Assembly (NCBI RefSeq): GCF_043290135.1 | Contig: NC_134707.1 | Span: forward strand, 133,302,319-133,366,318 | DNA length: 64,000 nt | Origin: Rhipicephalus microplus | Lineage: Eukaryota > Arthropoda > Arachnida > Ixodida > Ixodidae | Reading direction: 5' to 3' | Shown here: piece by piece, positions 54,969 through 64,000 of the stretch | Numbering within the stretch: the stretch's first letter is position 1 | Layout: each line of letters starts with the position of its first letter | Translations under genes and position numbers: made by a program | Notes under the pieces: generated by a model | Databases searched by the model: none | Told to the model about the DNA's origin: nothing | The model's input: the letters and a program-made list of their open reading frames with translations, nothing else

Positions 54969-55749
54969 CGTTCATACTAGACAATTACTGCTTGACCATG
55001 TTAAGAATCTACTTGCCATATACCCTGCTATAAGTCGACTAGCAAGACGGGCAAGCATTTTTAACACTACCATGTATACACCTTTCACATTACTTTTGGT
55101 TTCAAAGCGCTCCGACTTCGCTTGAAATAATCAAAGCTAATGCTTCACACAACCCTCCTCTAAACTACTATATCCTGTGCTAGAGCAGTCTGGTGAACTA
55201 AGGGGAAGTATCAGGCACTCAACCTGTCGATGTCGCTGACGCCGGCCGATCCTGCAGCTGTCATCCACTATTACGAATCTCCGACGCCACGGTTCCGCAG
55301 GGCGCCGCTGTCACAAAACTCGCCGCTGCCACCAATGTTACGACTCGCACAGCTGTCGACACTGTTGCGTAGTTGCGCCGAGGTCACGGGCCGCCAAGGT
55401 TGTAGGGAAGCGTGTTTCCTAGATCGCGGCTGCTTCTGCGCAGAGCTGATAGACGAGCGAGGAAGACAATGGCGACTTAAGGCTATGTTTATGTACAGCG
55501 GTGAGCACTGTTAGGGTGAATACGCGAGCGCGTGGCCGACGGCACTGTCAGCGCCCCGTTACGGTCATCACTGGAAATATTGCGCATGCGCATCACGCCT
55601 TCCGCGAAATAATTGTTCCACCGCGCGCATGACGTCATGAATGCACTTGTTCGTCGTCTGCTAGCCGCAATTTCGTTTTCTAAACCCATGCATCCTGCAT
55701 TTTAAGATTTCTTTAAACATTTGTTTTTGAACAGAACATGACAAAAAAC

Positions 55750-56612
55750 TTGTATTTATTTTATTTATTTATTTTTATTTGAATATACAGCAGCCCTATT
55801 GCTGCGATATAGCAGGAGTGGATGAGTTATACAAAACTTATAAAAACAGAGCAACAACAGTAAAACAAAAATAAAACTGAAATATAATACAGCAATACAT
55901 AATAAAACCTCACTATGGTATTGCAAACACGATCTTTACCTCTTTTCCAAATGGGCAATAGCGGCATCAATGAAATTTTGTAAAGATAGTGAAAGAATAC
56001 TGCCCGGTAGGGAATTCCAGAGGTCTATAGATAGTACGTGGAAAAAAGCTAAGTTTGAATGTGTTAGTACGAGCAAATGAAGGCTTTGTGTTCAAGTTGT
56101 GGGAGCTGCGGGTGCAAGATTCTTCCATAAATGCGATGTAGTGACCACCAAAGAGGCCAGGAGAGGAGTTGATGACTGTATATAATAGTTTTAAAGAATC
56201 AATGCAATAACAAGAATGTAATGGTACATTGTTCAGTGATTGTAGAGCCTGTGTTGGTGAGAAGTTGTGTCTGTAGTTACAGCATATAAAGCGGATGGCC
56301 TTACGTTGAACGCTATCAAGGATTGTTAGGTCACCTTGTTTGTGAGGGTACCAAACGACAGATGCGTATTCTAGAATAGGGCGAATCAACGTTTTACACA
56401 GAAGTAATTTGGTATCACGGGGGATTTAGCCAAAGTACGGCGCAAATAACCTCTCATTTTTAAAGCTTTCACGCTGACATATTTATGTGGTTGTTCCAGA
56501 AAAGATTTTTGTCAAAATCCCACCCAAATATTTAAAATGTGAAACTATTTTAAGTTGTATACCATCGAAGTAATAATCAAACAAAAACGAATTCTGTGCA
56601 TTGGTAAATGAC
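55750..56612 (-). pseudogene. 5'-truncated CR1-like LINE, RT C-terminal part and 3' tail
   Basis: From the right: SFLFDYYFDGIQLKIV, HFKYLGGILTKIFSG, then IRPILEYASVVWYPHK, LTILDSVQRKAIRFICCNYR and FKLSFFPRTIYRPLEF. These are the C-terminal landmarks of CR1-group ORF2. The 3' end has a hairpin CAGCA-ATAGGGC-TGCTG followed by an (AAATA)n tail at 55753-55782. It is not an independent gene. Confidence 0.85.
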
Positions 56613-56755
56613 ATCTGGTATCTATGGTATCATATACAAACGGTATCTAAGGGGGGTGTCTATTCGTTTTCTTCAAAGTTGTTGTGCCTGCAACGGCTTA
56701 TATAAAACATCCAAACATCTTTTGCGCCTGTTCATTCTGTTGCCAGAACGTATTA

Positions 56756-57870
56756 TGGCTAAGGTTCCTGATGATGAACGGCGCTCAATTGTCGATATTT
56801 CCCTGAAAGATTATTGCGAAGGGTATATTGGCGCTTTATTTAATAGGCCCCTGAAGACTGCCAACACGATAATTCAAGCCTACAAGTATGAAGGTCGCAT
56901 TCAGGATGCACCCCGTGCACCCCACCCTAAAGCTACCACAGACAATGAAGACGCCCTCATGGTTGCAGCTGCTGTTCGTAACCCTTTCTTGCCAGCCCCA
57001 GCAATAGCGAGGACTTCGATTTGGACGTTTCGGACACCACTGTTCGACGTCACCTGCGTACTGCGCGCCTTCGCAGTCGCGTAGCACCACAGAAGCCACT
57101 ACTAACGGCGGCATCAAAGGACGCACGACGGTAGTTTACTGAGTTGCACGAAGCATGGACATCCGAAGATTGGGGTCGCGCTATCTTTTCGGATGTGTCG
57201 ACGTTTCTGACGCGACAAGACCAAAGATTGCGTGTTTGGAGACTTCCAGGCACACGGTGAGGCAAACTTCCTGCTTTGAGAAGCAATTGTTTTAGTTAAC
57301 GTCAAAATATCACGCAGGAATGACCCAGAAAACGTGCAAGGTGTTTCTGGCAGTGGGAGATCGAGTGTGAGCGTGTGGGGTGCTGTTTCAAGACATGGTT
57401 TAGGGTCCCTGCAACGTATATGTGGGCACCTATCGTCGGAACAATACTGCAACATTTTGAACAATGTGCAGTTGCTATATGCGAGCAGTTTATTCCGAGA
57501 CGGTGATTACCTGTTCCAACAGGACTGGTCACTGTTCCACACGGCGCGGGCTGTCAAGGAGTTCCAGGCGGAGCAGCACATGCAGCTACTCGAATGGCCT
57601 CCGAAAGGAGCGGACCTGAATGTGATAGAAAACGTGTGGGGCCGTCTGAAAGCTTCTTTAGCAAGGAAGCCCTTTTATTCCGCGACTTCGCAGCAGTTGT
57701 GCGCGCAAGTCAGAAACGAGTGGGAGGGGCTGAAAGCCAATCGGGAATATGTTCGATCACTTTACGACTCATTACCATCCATAATAGCTGCAGTCGTTGC
57801 TGTAAGTGGTCACATGACTCGCTACAAGGTTTGCTCATGTTTTTATATTTGTTCTCAAGGTCTTGTTTAA
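56756..57870 (+). pseudogene. Tc1-like transposase, frameshifted
   Basis: Starts MAKVPDDERRSIVDISLKDY. The N-terminal helix-turn-helix region includes IQAYKYEGRIQDAP. A frame change near 57010 leads to TTVRRHLRTARLRSRVAPQK. FSDVSTF marks the first catalytic Asp region, FQQDWSLFHTARAVKEF the second (normally QQDNAPxH), and PPKGADLNVIENVWGRLK the Glu. The D-D-E residues survive but at least three stops or frameshifts occur near 57010-57310. The 178-codon ORF at 57334-57870 covers the last third. Confidence 0.85.
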
Positions 57871-58599
57871 CTTGAATTGCAAAAGTGCAATTTTCTTAAA
57901 GAAAAAGTTTAATAATTATCCCTCTTACACTCACTTTTTTTACACTCACTCTTACACTCACCACTCTTACACTCACCACTGTACATCATAAAAATGGGGG
58001 CGTTACTTTGTCGGTACTGGGGCCGACAGCTTGGGGACAAAAAGAGCTGAGATGTCTTCTCTTTGAAGCATACGTCGGCTGTTTGGCGACATTCCGCTTG
58101 GGTTTTTTATAAGCCCCGGATGAGTCGTTACGTCAGCAACGTCCAATCAGTATCGCCACTGGCCATGATGTCAAATTCCTCCAGTCAGGAACCGCCGCTA
58201 GGTTGCACCCTTGGAAGAGTAATGTCGCCACGCATTGCGTATGACTCGCCAGACTGAATGGCGCCGATTGAATCATCGGGCTGCTATCGGACCCATGGGT
58301 TGCGGGAGCTTACCGTACGTTGCGCAAGACACACCGGCACCACCGGGTGAGCTGACGACGTTGAGGTGATGGAGTCAGGTGGGCTCGCTCGCCTCTCTGG
58401 ACACAGATTGTCCAGGGAGGACAATTTGTTGAGCTCACCGCTGGGCATTGTAGATGGAAGATTTAATTGATGCGTCTACGCTGGCGGTCCTGTCTGCTCC
58501 AGAGTGGCCGGACTCGGGCATGCTGGAATTACACCTGTAAATTTGTTCAAGTTGGTTCCGGAGGCCAACACTATACGACACTAAAATAAGAAAAATTGC

Positions 58600-60664
58600 A
58601 AGAAGGTCTCGTTTCCAAACTTTTCACAAGCAGATGATACTTCAATATTCGACTTACTATCATTTGAATTTGATTCTTTTTCGAGTTGCACTGCTGATAT
58701 TCATTATTTGTGGAAGCGTTTCAAGGACCTTATAAATGTGTGTATTGAAAGATTTGTTCCACGCATTTTAAAAAAATCGAAAGGAAAGAACCCTTGGATT
58801 TCTCGGGAAACGTTGCAGTTGCGAAGACGGCTCAAACGTATAAAAAATCAGAGTCGGTACTCTAAAGACATAGGTATCCTCCAACAAAGAATTTCTGAAC
58901 TGGCTTCTCAACTAAAAGCAAATGTATTGTCTGACAAGGAACGCTATTATGGCCAACAACTCCCGAGTCTCTTGTCTTCGTCTCCTGAGAGGTTCTGGAG
59001 TTTAATTTCGCCTAATCCTGTGACTACTGATGTTTTTGAAATTGACGGTGTGGAAACTAGTGATTCCTCGGTTATTTCTAATGCTTTCGATGATCATTTT
59101 AGGTCTGTTTTTACGTAGGATAATGAAGTCCTGGAAACATTTGATATGGCAGGCCCACCCCTATCGGATATTGTCATCAGTGAAGAGGGAGTTTTTAATT
59201 TACTTTGAAGCTTGATGTTGAAAAATCTTCAGGTACTGATGGAGTACCGAATGAGTTCTTAAAAAGCTATGCACAATGGGTTTCAAAGTACCTAACAATT
59301 TTTTGTTCTAAATCTCTGAAAGATGGTCAAGTTCCAGATGACTGGGTAACTGCTAAAGTCAAGCCCCTACATAAGAGCGGAAATCCCCATTCTGTTATGA
59401 ACTATCGGCCGATCTCATTAATTTCCACTTCCTGTAAACTGCTTGAGCATATAATACATAAGCATACTTCAGAATTCCTAGATAAGCACAATATTTTGTC
59501 AGGTTCACAACACGAATTCAGGAAAGGATTTTCTACTTGTACTCAGCTGGTAACTACAGTTCATGATTTCGCACTATCTATAAATTCCGGAAAACAGGTA
59601 GATGCAATTTTTATGGATTTTGCTAAAGTTTTTGATACGGTCTCTCACAATACATTACTCTTCCAATTGAATTCAATTCTTAAGAATACTCAGCTTCTAA
59701 ATTGAATTTCCGGTTATCTTTGAATCGAAAACAGTACGTCTTTTTCAATGACCGTTGTTCTCGTACAGTATCGGTTGACTCGGGTGTTCCCCAAGGCTCT
59801 GTGCTCGGTCCCCTCCTCTTTTTATTGTTTTTAAATCATATATCACATGATATACCTGTAAAAGTTAAGTTATATGCGGATGATTGCATCCTGTACTCGG
59901 AAATAGAAAACCATACTGATCAAGTTCATTTAAACGATGCATTTCAAAAGGTCATTCGTTGGTGCGATAAAAGGCAGATGTCAGTTAATTATAAAAAGAC
60001 CGTTTTCATAAAAATTTCTAACAAACGTAACACTCTTCATTTTGCATATTCAGCCAATAATGTTTTTTTGCAGGAGGTACAACACTACAAGTACCTTGGT
60101 CTTTGGATTTCGAATGACCTTAACTGGACGAGACATAATAACACTGTAATAAGCTCGTGCAATTACAAATTATTTCATCTTAGACGAGCTCTTAAGCACT
60201 CCACTCTTGACGTTCGCCTTGTTGCATTTAATGCAATTGTTCAACCTACTTTAGGTTATGCATCCATAATTTGGTACCCTTAAACCAGAAAAATTATCGG
60301 TGAAATGGAAAAAATTCAAAAAAGAGCTGTTAGGTTTATTTATAACAGTTTTGGTCATACTTTAATAACATGTTTATTAGCAAAAGCTAACCTCCCAACA
60401 CCTACACAAAGAAATAAAGTATTGAAATTGAAATTTTTCTTTCAGTTAGTCAAAGGTTACTTTAAGTTAACCTTATCACATGCACTTCATTTGTCCAGAG
60501 GATATACCACAAGGCAGAGGCATGCCTTTACGATAACCCAATTTTCCACCCGTAATAACACATTAAAGTATTCGTTCTTCCCTAGGACAATTACCGAATG
60601 GAATAACCTTAGTAACGAAGTTGTTTCCCAGTCATCCTTGAACTTTTTTGCTGCGCAGCTCTAG
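58600..60664 (+). pseudogene. CR1-like LINE RT, several breaks
   Basis: Pieces in order: LWKRFKDLINVCIERFVPRI, NPWISRETLQLRRRLKRI, RFWSLISP, a stop near 59116, EKSSGTDGVPNEFLKSYAQW, VMNYRPISLISTSCKLLEHI, IFMDFAKVFDTVSH, a stop near 59702, SGVPQGSVLGPLLFLLFLNH, LYADDCILYSEI with the catalytic YADD intact, HYKYLGLWISNDLNWTRHN, then AVRFIYNSFGHT and YSFFPRTITEWNNLS. Four or five lesions separate the frames. Confidence 0.88.
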
Positions 60665-60950
60665 CAGCGAGTGTCTAATTTCTATGACATGTGCTCCTGT
60701 TGTTTATTTCAATCACTGTAATCATTCTCCACATGTGATCATCTTTAATGTACCGCTTATTTCTCTATACGTTCTTATGCTGGTTTATTACAAACCAGTG
60801 TTCTTTTTTTTCGTTCCAAAAGTGTCTAAATGCCTTACCTGTTTTATATTTATTTGTTTGCCAATTTGTAAATTTATCAAATGTATATCCACCCTGCCAA
60901 AACCCTAAGTTGGGGTTGCAGTATTCATAAATAAATAAATAAATAAATAT
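58600..60950 (+). mobile_element. 5'-truncated CR1-like LINE, copy at 58.6-60.9 kb
   Basis: It begins after the endonuclease, near FSQADDTSIFDLLSF, and runs through RT to a 3' hairpin region (AACCCTAAGTTGGGGTT) and (AATA)n tail at about 60926-60948. It is close to the 2.8-kb copy in motif order. 5' truncation is usual for LINE insertions. Confidence 0.85.
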
Positions 60951-60956
60951 ATATAG

Positions 60957-61204
60957 CAATACTGTCAAGTCCTTACGGAGAGGGTAACATAACAAAACAT
61001 TATAGCAAAAAGAAAATTATTAGCAAATACAGAAATACAGGATGAATCAAGTTCAAACGCTACAATTGTACCGATAATCGTGCACGGTCTGTTCAAATTT
61101 CCAGAAATCGTTCTCGTCAACAACACTCACCGGCAATTCATTCCACATTTCAATTGTATTTGGAAAAAAAGAGTATTTGAATCTATCCGTACGAGTCCTG
61201 TACG

Positions 61205-61205
<1 letters not shown>
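60957..61205 (-). pseudogene. 3' end fragment of another CR1-like LINE, tail to tail with the previous one
   Basis: The minus strand encodes RTRTDRFKYSFFPNTIEMWN and ELPVSVVDENDFWKFEQTV, the last part of CR1-type ORF2. CTTGACAGTATTGC then leads into the A/T-rich tail that it shares with the plus-strand LINE ending at 60950. The two elements meet at their tails. Confidence 0.75.
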
Positions 61206-61252
<47 letters not shown>

Positions 61253-61255
61253 GTA

Positions 61256-61290
<35 letters not shown>

Positions 61291-61292
61291 CT
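61206..61292. repeat. Compound (TA)n-(TG)n microsatellite
   Basis: About 20 TA units (61206-61247), a short CATATGTATGTG transition and about 18 TG units up to the LTR start at 61294. Confidence 0.97.
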
Positions 61293-61293
61293 G

Positions 61294-61411
61294 TGTAACG
61301 TAAGAAGGTAGCGATGGTTAGGAGTTACAAGTAGAAGCAGAGAAGGAAGAAGCAGAGTGGAATAAACATGGGGTATGCGCCAGGCCACGTCACCCATTCA
61401 TTATAGCGTCA
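61294..61411 (+). repeat. 5' LTR of gag-only element copy 2
   Basis: TGTAACGTAAG to TATAGCGTCA; about 80% or more alike copy 1 LTRs by eye, with GGAATAAAC conserved. Confidence 0.9.
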
Positions 61412-61558
61412 CACGAGTCGACAGGATGAAGACTTCCCAGCAACTTCATCAGTGTCTCATCATCGACGCAGTTCTTCACAAGGCGCCCTGACCATACATC
61501 GACTACGGAATCATCTCCTGGCCACACACAGCGACCAGCACCATGCCATAATCATCGA

Positions 61559-62680
61559 ATGCCCTTCCCATGCCCAAGTACACCCAAGTACACCGGAACA
61601 GCGGACGATGGACCTGTACAGGACTGGTTCGACCTGTTCGAGCTCCACGCAACCGCTGCATCATGGTCGGAACGGGAGATGATCATCAATTTTACCTACT
61701 ACGTCTCCGGTGAGGCCTTCAAATTCTACCTCACCCACATGTTTCAAAACGATGAGTCATGGGAAAAGATAAAACAAGAAATGATCATTTGGTTTAAAGA
61801 AGACAATGACGACTACGACGAAGATTCGCTTATAACCGATCATCCACAGACAACCATGCTCGGTCGCCGCAGTCAAAAGCACTGCTCACGCATTGGGACA
61901 CCAAAAATGAATCGGCCTTTAAAACAAGGGCAATTAAAGCACCCTCTCAATGAAAGGCAGCCAGATTTGTTTGCAGGAAGAGTGTACCCTTCTTGGCACC
62001 GCGTTTTACAACTGCCCAATCGAAAACCGACCTTTACGTCATCAATGCACCGTAGCACTCACATTAGAAAGCCACCCTGTGCACAGTACTTTCCGTCTCG
62101 TGCACTTCGACTACCTGCTACTTTTCCGTCGCTTGGCCCTTCGGTCGCTCACAACGTTCACCTCGCGTCTCTCGCGTTCACTAAGGTCAGATTAGAGCGG
62201 AGAAGCTCAGAGGACACTCAGCCAAGCACAGGATATACGGTCCATATTTATGCCTCAGAACAGTCAACCTCCTAATTTGCGCAGACAGAGAACCAATCCC
62301 AAGCAAAATGCGGCCAAATAAAACGTCTGTCAGTGTCGCCGTCGAGTTACCAGCCACCTAAGAGCCCCAAGAACACAGTAGGCTCGGTAGAATCAACTCT
62401 GAAGCACTGCCGTGTACCAGAAGCGTCTAATAAGAACGGCGTTGCAAGAGCCTCCAAAGACCTCCCTGTCGGTTCTAGTGCACCACCTTCATTTTCTTTC
62501 GAGATTCACGACAACCCAACGACTACCAATTATCTACTAGTCACATCAACTATGAAGAAAAAGCAGGCTCGTGTTACTAACGAAGTACCACCTCGTAAGA
62601 TTCCGCAACATCAGCAGTGCCATCAAGAACTCAAACAACTACGGAAGTTACATCAAGCACAACGACGAACTAAAATGTGA
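61559..62680 (+). pseudogene. Gag-like ORF of gag-only element copy 2, broken
   Basis: From 61559: MPFPMP, then KYTGTADDGPVQDWFDLFE, ASWSEREMIINFTYYVSGEA and WEKIKQEMIIWF, parallel to copy 1. The frame ends at 62275 and a second piece continues at 62333-62680 (KKKQARVTNEVPPRKIP). The start region has lost the Met context seen in copy 1. Substitutions between copies in the first domain are mostly conservative (TDY/TYY, IKEEM/IKQEM). Confidence 0.72.
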
Positions 62681-63321
62681 TCACAACTAGATTTGTGGCT
62701 TAAGGATGGTCGTCATAAACGACACCAACTAAAGGAAAGACCAACTCAACTTTTGAGCCATATTCGTAGAAGGAAATGACAAGGAAGTCTTCTGTTCGAG
62801 ATATCAAGGCTTCATGTACAATCCTTCCGATAGAGATACCACCACAGAAAACCACGAAAGAGGCTGAACGTTACCATTTGTAAATTGCAGGTACACAGAC
62901 ATCGTATCATCAACTTCGGTTCTCACAAACGCAAGCTTAATGCAATGATTCTGTCTCAGCCATGACAAAGAATACAACACCCACGACAGAAAACTCGGCG
63001 CGTACGACGTCCGACCTTGAAATTCTACAAGGACGCCCTGCATCGTTGGTTCTTCGCAGCTGCTCAAGCCGTGTCATGGTCAGCGCAGTTGTGCAGGATG
63101 TGCTTATCTTATCCAGAACGCCACAGCCAGCCTCATCCACCCGAACTCTCTTAAATATGGCCGGACGGCTTCCCTCTGCTGTAGATTTTTTGTGTGAGTT
63201 ATGGAACTCCCCTCTGAAATGGAACTCGAGTGAATATTGACATTTTTTGCTCACTTTACCACCCGTTTTTGTTGTTTTGTTAAGTGTCTGACGCGACTTC
63301 TTCCGGGGGAAGGGGGAATCC

Positions 63322-63549
<228 letters not shown>

Positions 63550-63550
63550 A

Positions 63551-63735
63551 GTCACCAGAAGAAGCGAACGAGCAAACGAAAAACGATGCTTTATTGCCAA
63601 CGTTACGGCCGGGGACCGACCTTCGTCAGGGCATACGTCAAATCTGGACGTATGCCCTGACGAAGGCGGGTCCCCGGCCGTAAAGTTGGCAATAAAGCAT
63701 CGTTTTTCGTTTGCTCGTTCGCTTCTTCTGGTGAC
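63551..63735. repeat. 89-bp inverted repeat with 7-bp spacer, hammerhead-like core
   Basis: Arms 63551-63639 and 63647-63735 pair with three mismatches (86/89). The spacer is AAATCTG. Each arm, in outward orientation, contains GCCCTGACGAAGG, a GC stem with loop (GTCC/CCGGCC), CGTAA and GTTGGCAATAAAGC. CUGANGA-stem-GAAA is the hammerhead core; here GAAA reads GUAA, so activity is doubtful. Such motifs flank Penelope-like elements. A simple fold-back element is the alternative. (TA)n lies on both sides. Confidence 0.6.
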
Positions 63736-63770
63736 TTATAACTCGACCAGAATCCAGGAAGACTTTCAAG

Positions 63771-63773
<3 letters not shown>

Positions 63774-63844
<71 letters not shown>
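63774..63844. repeat. (TA)n microsatellite, right of the palindrome
   Basis: About 35 pure AT units, followed by the CAT-repeat end of an RTE-like LINE. Confidence 0.98.
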
Positions 63845-63847
<3 letters not shown>

Positions 63848-63848
63848 A

Positions 63849-64000
63849 TCATCATCATCAGCCTGACTACGTCCACTGCAGGACAAAGGCCTCTCCCATG
63901 TTCCGCCAGTTAACCCGGTCCTGTGCTTGCTGCTTCCAATTTATACCCGCAAACTTCTTAATCTCATCTGCCCACCTAACCTTCTGTCTCCCCCTAACCC
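63849..64000 (-). pseudogene. 3' end of an RTE-like LINE, cut by the window edge
   Basis: The minus strand encodes RWADEIKKFAG-type text: WADEIKKFAGINWKQQAQDR, VNWRNMGEAFVLQWT and a stop at 63867-63869. A (GATGAT)n tail follows at 63849-63860. This is the common C-terminus and triplet tail of RTE-like elements in arthropods. Only the last 44 codons are in the window, so the state of the ORF is unknown. Confidence 0.78.

Larger units (their letters stand above)
55496..57981 (+). mobile_element. Tc1-like DNA transposon with a nested LINE fragment
   Basis: The ends are CAGCGGTGAGCACTG (left) and the complement of CAGTGGTGAGTGTAAG (right), flanked by TA on both sides (55494-55495, 57982-57983), the target duplication of Tc1/mariner elements. 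A broken transposase lies at 56756-57870. Near the right end CACTCTTACACTCAC-type units repeat about three times. A minus-strand CR1-like LINE fragment (about 55750-56612) sits in its left half. The junctions agree with LTR sequence resuming on both sides. Confidence 0.78.
48579..58400 (-). mobile_element. Gmr1-type Ty3/gypsy LTR element 2, with several nested insertions
   Basis: Minus-strand order from the right: 5' LTR (55336-58400, split), primer site, gag with SCAN-like domain (53983-54968), protease-side region (53446-53789), integrase (52287-53090), RT (about 51192-51800 and 50200-50511), RNase H (49871-50191) and 3' LTR (48579-49140). Integrase therefore precedes RT, as in Gmr1 elements. 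All ORFs are broken. A solo LTR (50512-51191) lies in RT, and a Tc1-like transposon (55496-57981) in the 5' LTR. LTR divergence is high, so it is old. The right limit is approximate. Confidence 0.85.
55336..58400 (-). repeat. 5' LTR of Gmr1-type element 2, split by a Tc1-like transposon
   Basis: LTR pieces 55336-55496 and 57985 to about 58400. The inner end reads ...GAGTCGTAACA on the minus strand and is followed by TTGGTGGCAGCGGCGAG, a plausible primer binding site (about 55319-55335). The matching 3' LTR is 48579-49140. Confidence 0.8.

Overview
The window looks like nuclear DNA from a hard tick (Ixodidae) and consists almost wholly of transposable elements. The tick call rests on two full-length and one truncated copy of a tRNA-headed SINE that matches the tick Ruka family as I know it (11.5-11.9 kb, 33.4-33.6 kb), a second tRNA-headed SINE, and the mix of CR1-like, I-type and Tx1-like LINEs with Ty3/gypsy elements. 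I found no host gene, rRNA, functional tRNA or CRISPR array. No database search was possible, so family names come from motif recognition.

Layout. 0.5-10.9 kb: an I-clade LINE on the minus strand (ORF1 with zinc knuckles, ORF2 with endonuclease, RT and RNase H), cut by a younger plus-strand CR1-like LINE at 2824-7385. Removing the insert and one ATAAG duplication rejoins the old ORF2 in frame. The younger LINE is one nonsense codon from intact. It carries 291-bp tandem promoter monomers, a 2A-like motif (DVETNPGP) near the ORF1 N-terminus, and a correctly phased A_AAA_AAC slippery site that would place the AUG-less ORF2 in frame. 11-22.5 kb: gene-poor DNA with SINEs, a GATA microsatellite, a gypsy pol relic and an unclassified dispersed repeat. 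22.5-32.0 kb: a decayed plus-strand LINE cut by a minus-strand LTR element (24200-29690, 5-bp duplication CATGG) with a SCAN-like gag and integrase zinc finger before RT, which is the Gmr1-type order.

34.8-64 kb: LTR elements joined through (TA)n tracts. Two copies (35034-37184, 61294-63439) of a 2.15-kb element have 118-bp LTRs, a primer-site-like sequence, a polypurine tract and a gag-type ORF but no pol. Between them lie a conventional gypsy element (37245-48518) whose 5' LTR is split by a Tx1-like LINE, and a second Gmr1-type element (48579-58400). The latter's pol holds a solo LTR, and its 5' LTR is split by a Tc1-like transposon that itself holds a LINE fragment. The right edge has another CR1-like LINE, a 97% identical 89-bp inverted repeat with a hammerhead-like core, and the 3' end of an RTE-like LINE.

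Functionally the window is a nested insertion record. Only the CR1-like LINE at 2.8-7.4 kb looks recently active. The most unusual leads are its expression signals (promoter monomers, 2A-like motif, predicted -1 frameshift), the gag-only short-LTR elements, the two Gmr1-order elements with SCAN-like gag, and the hammerhead-like palindrome.
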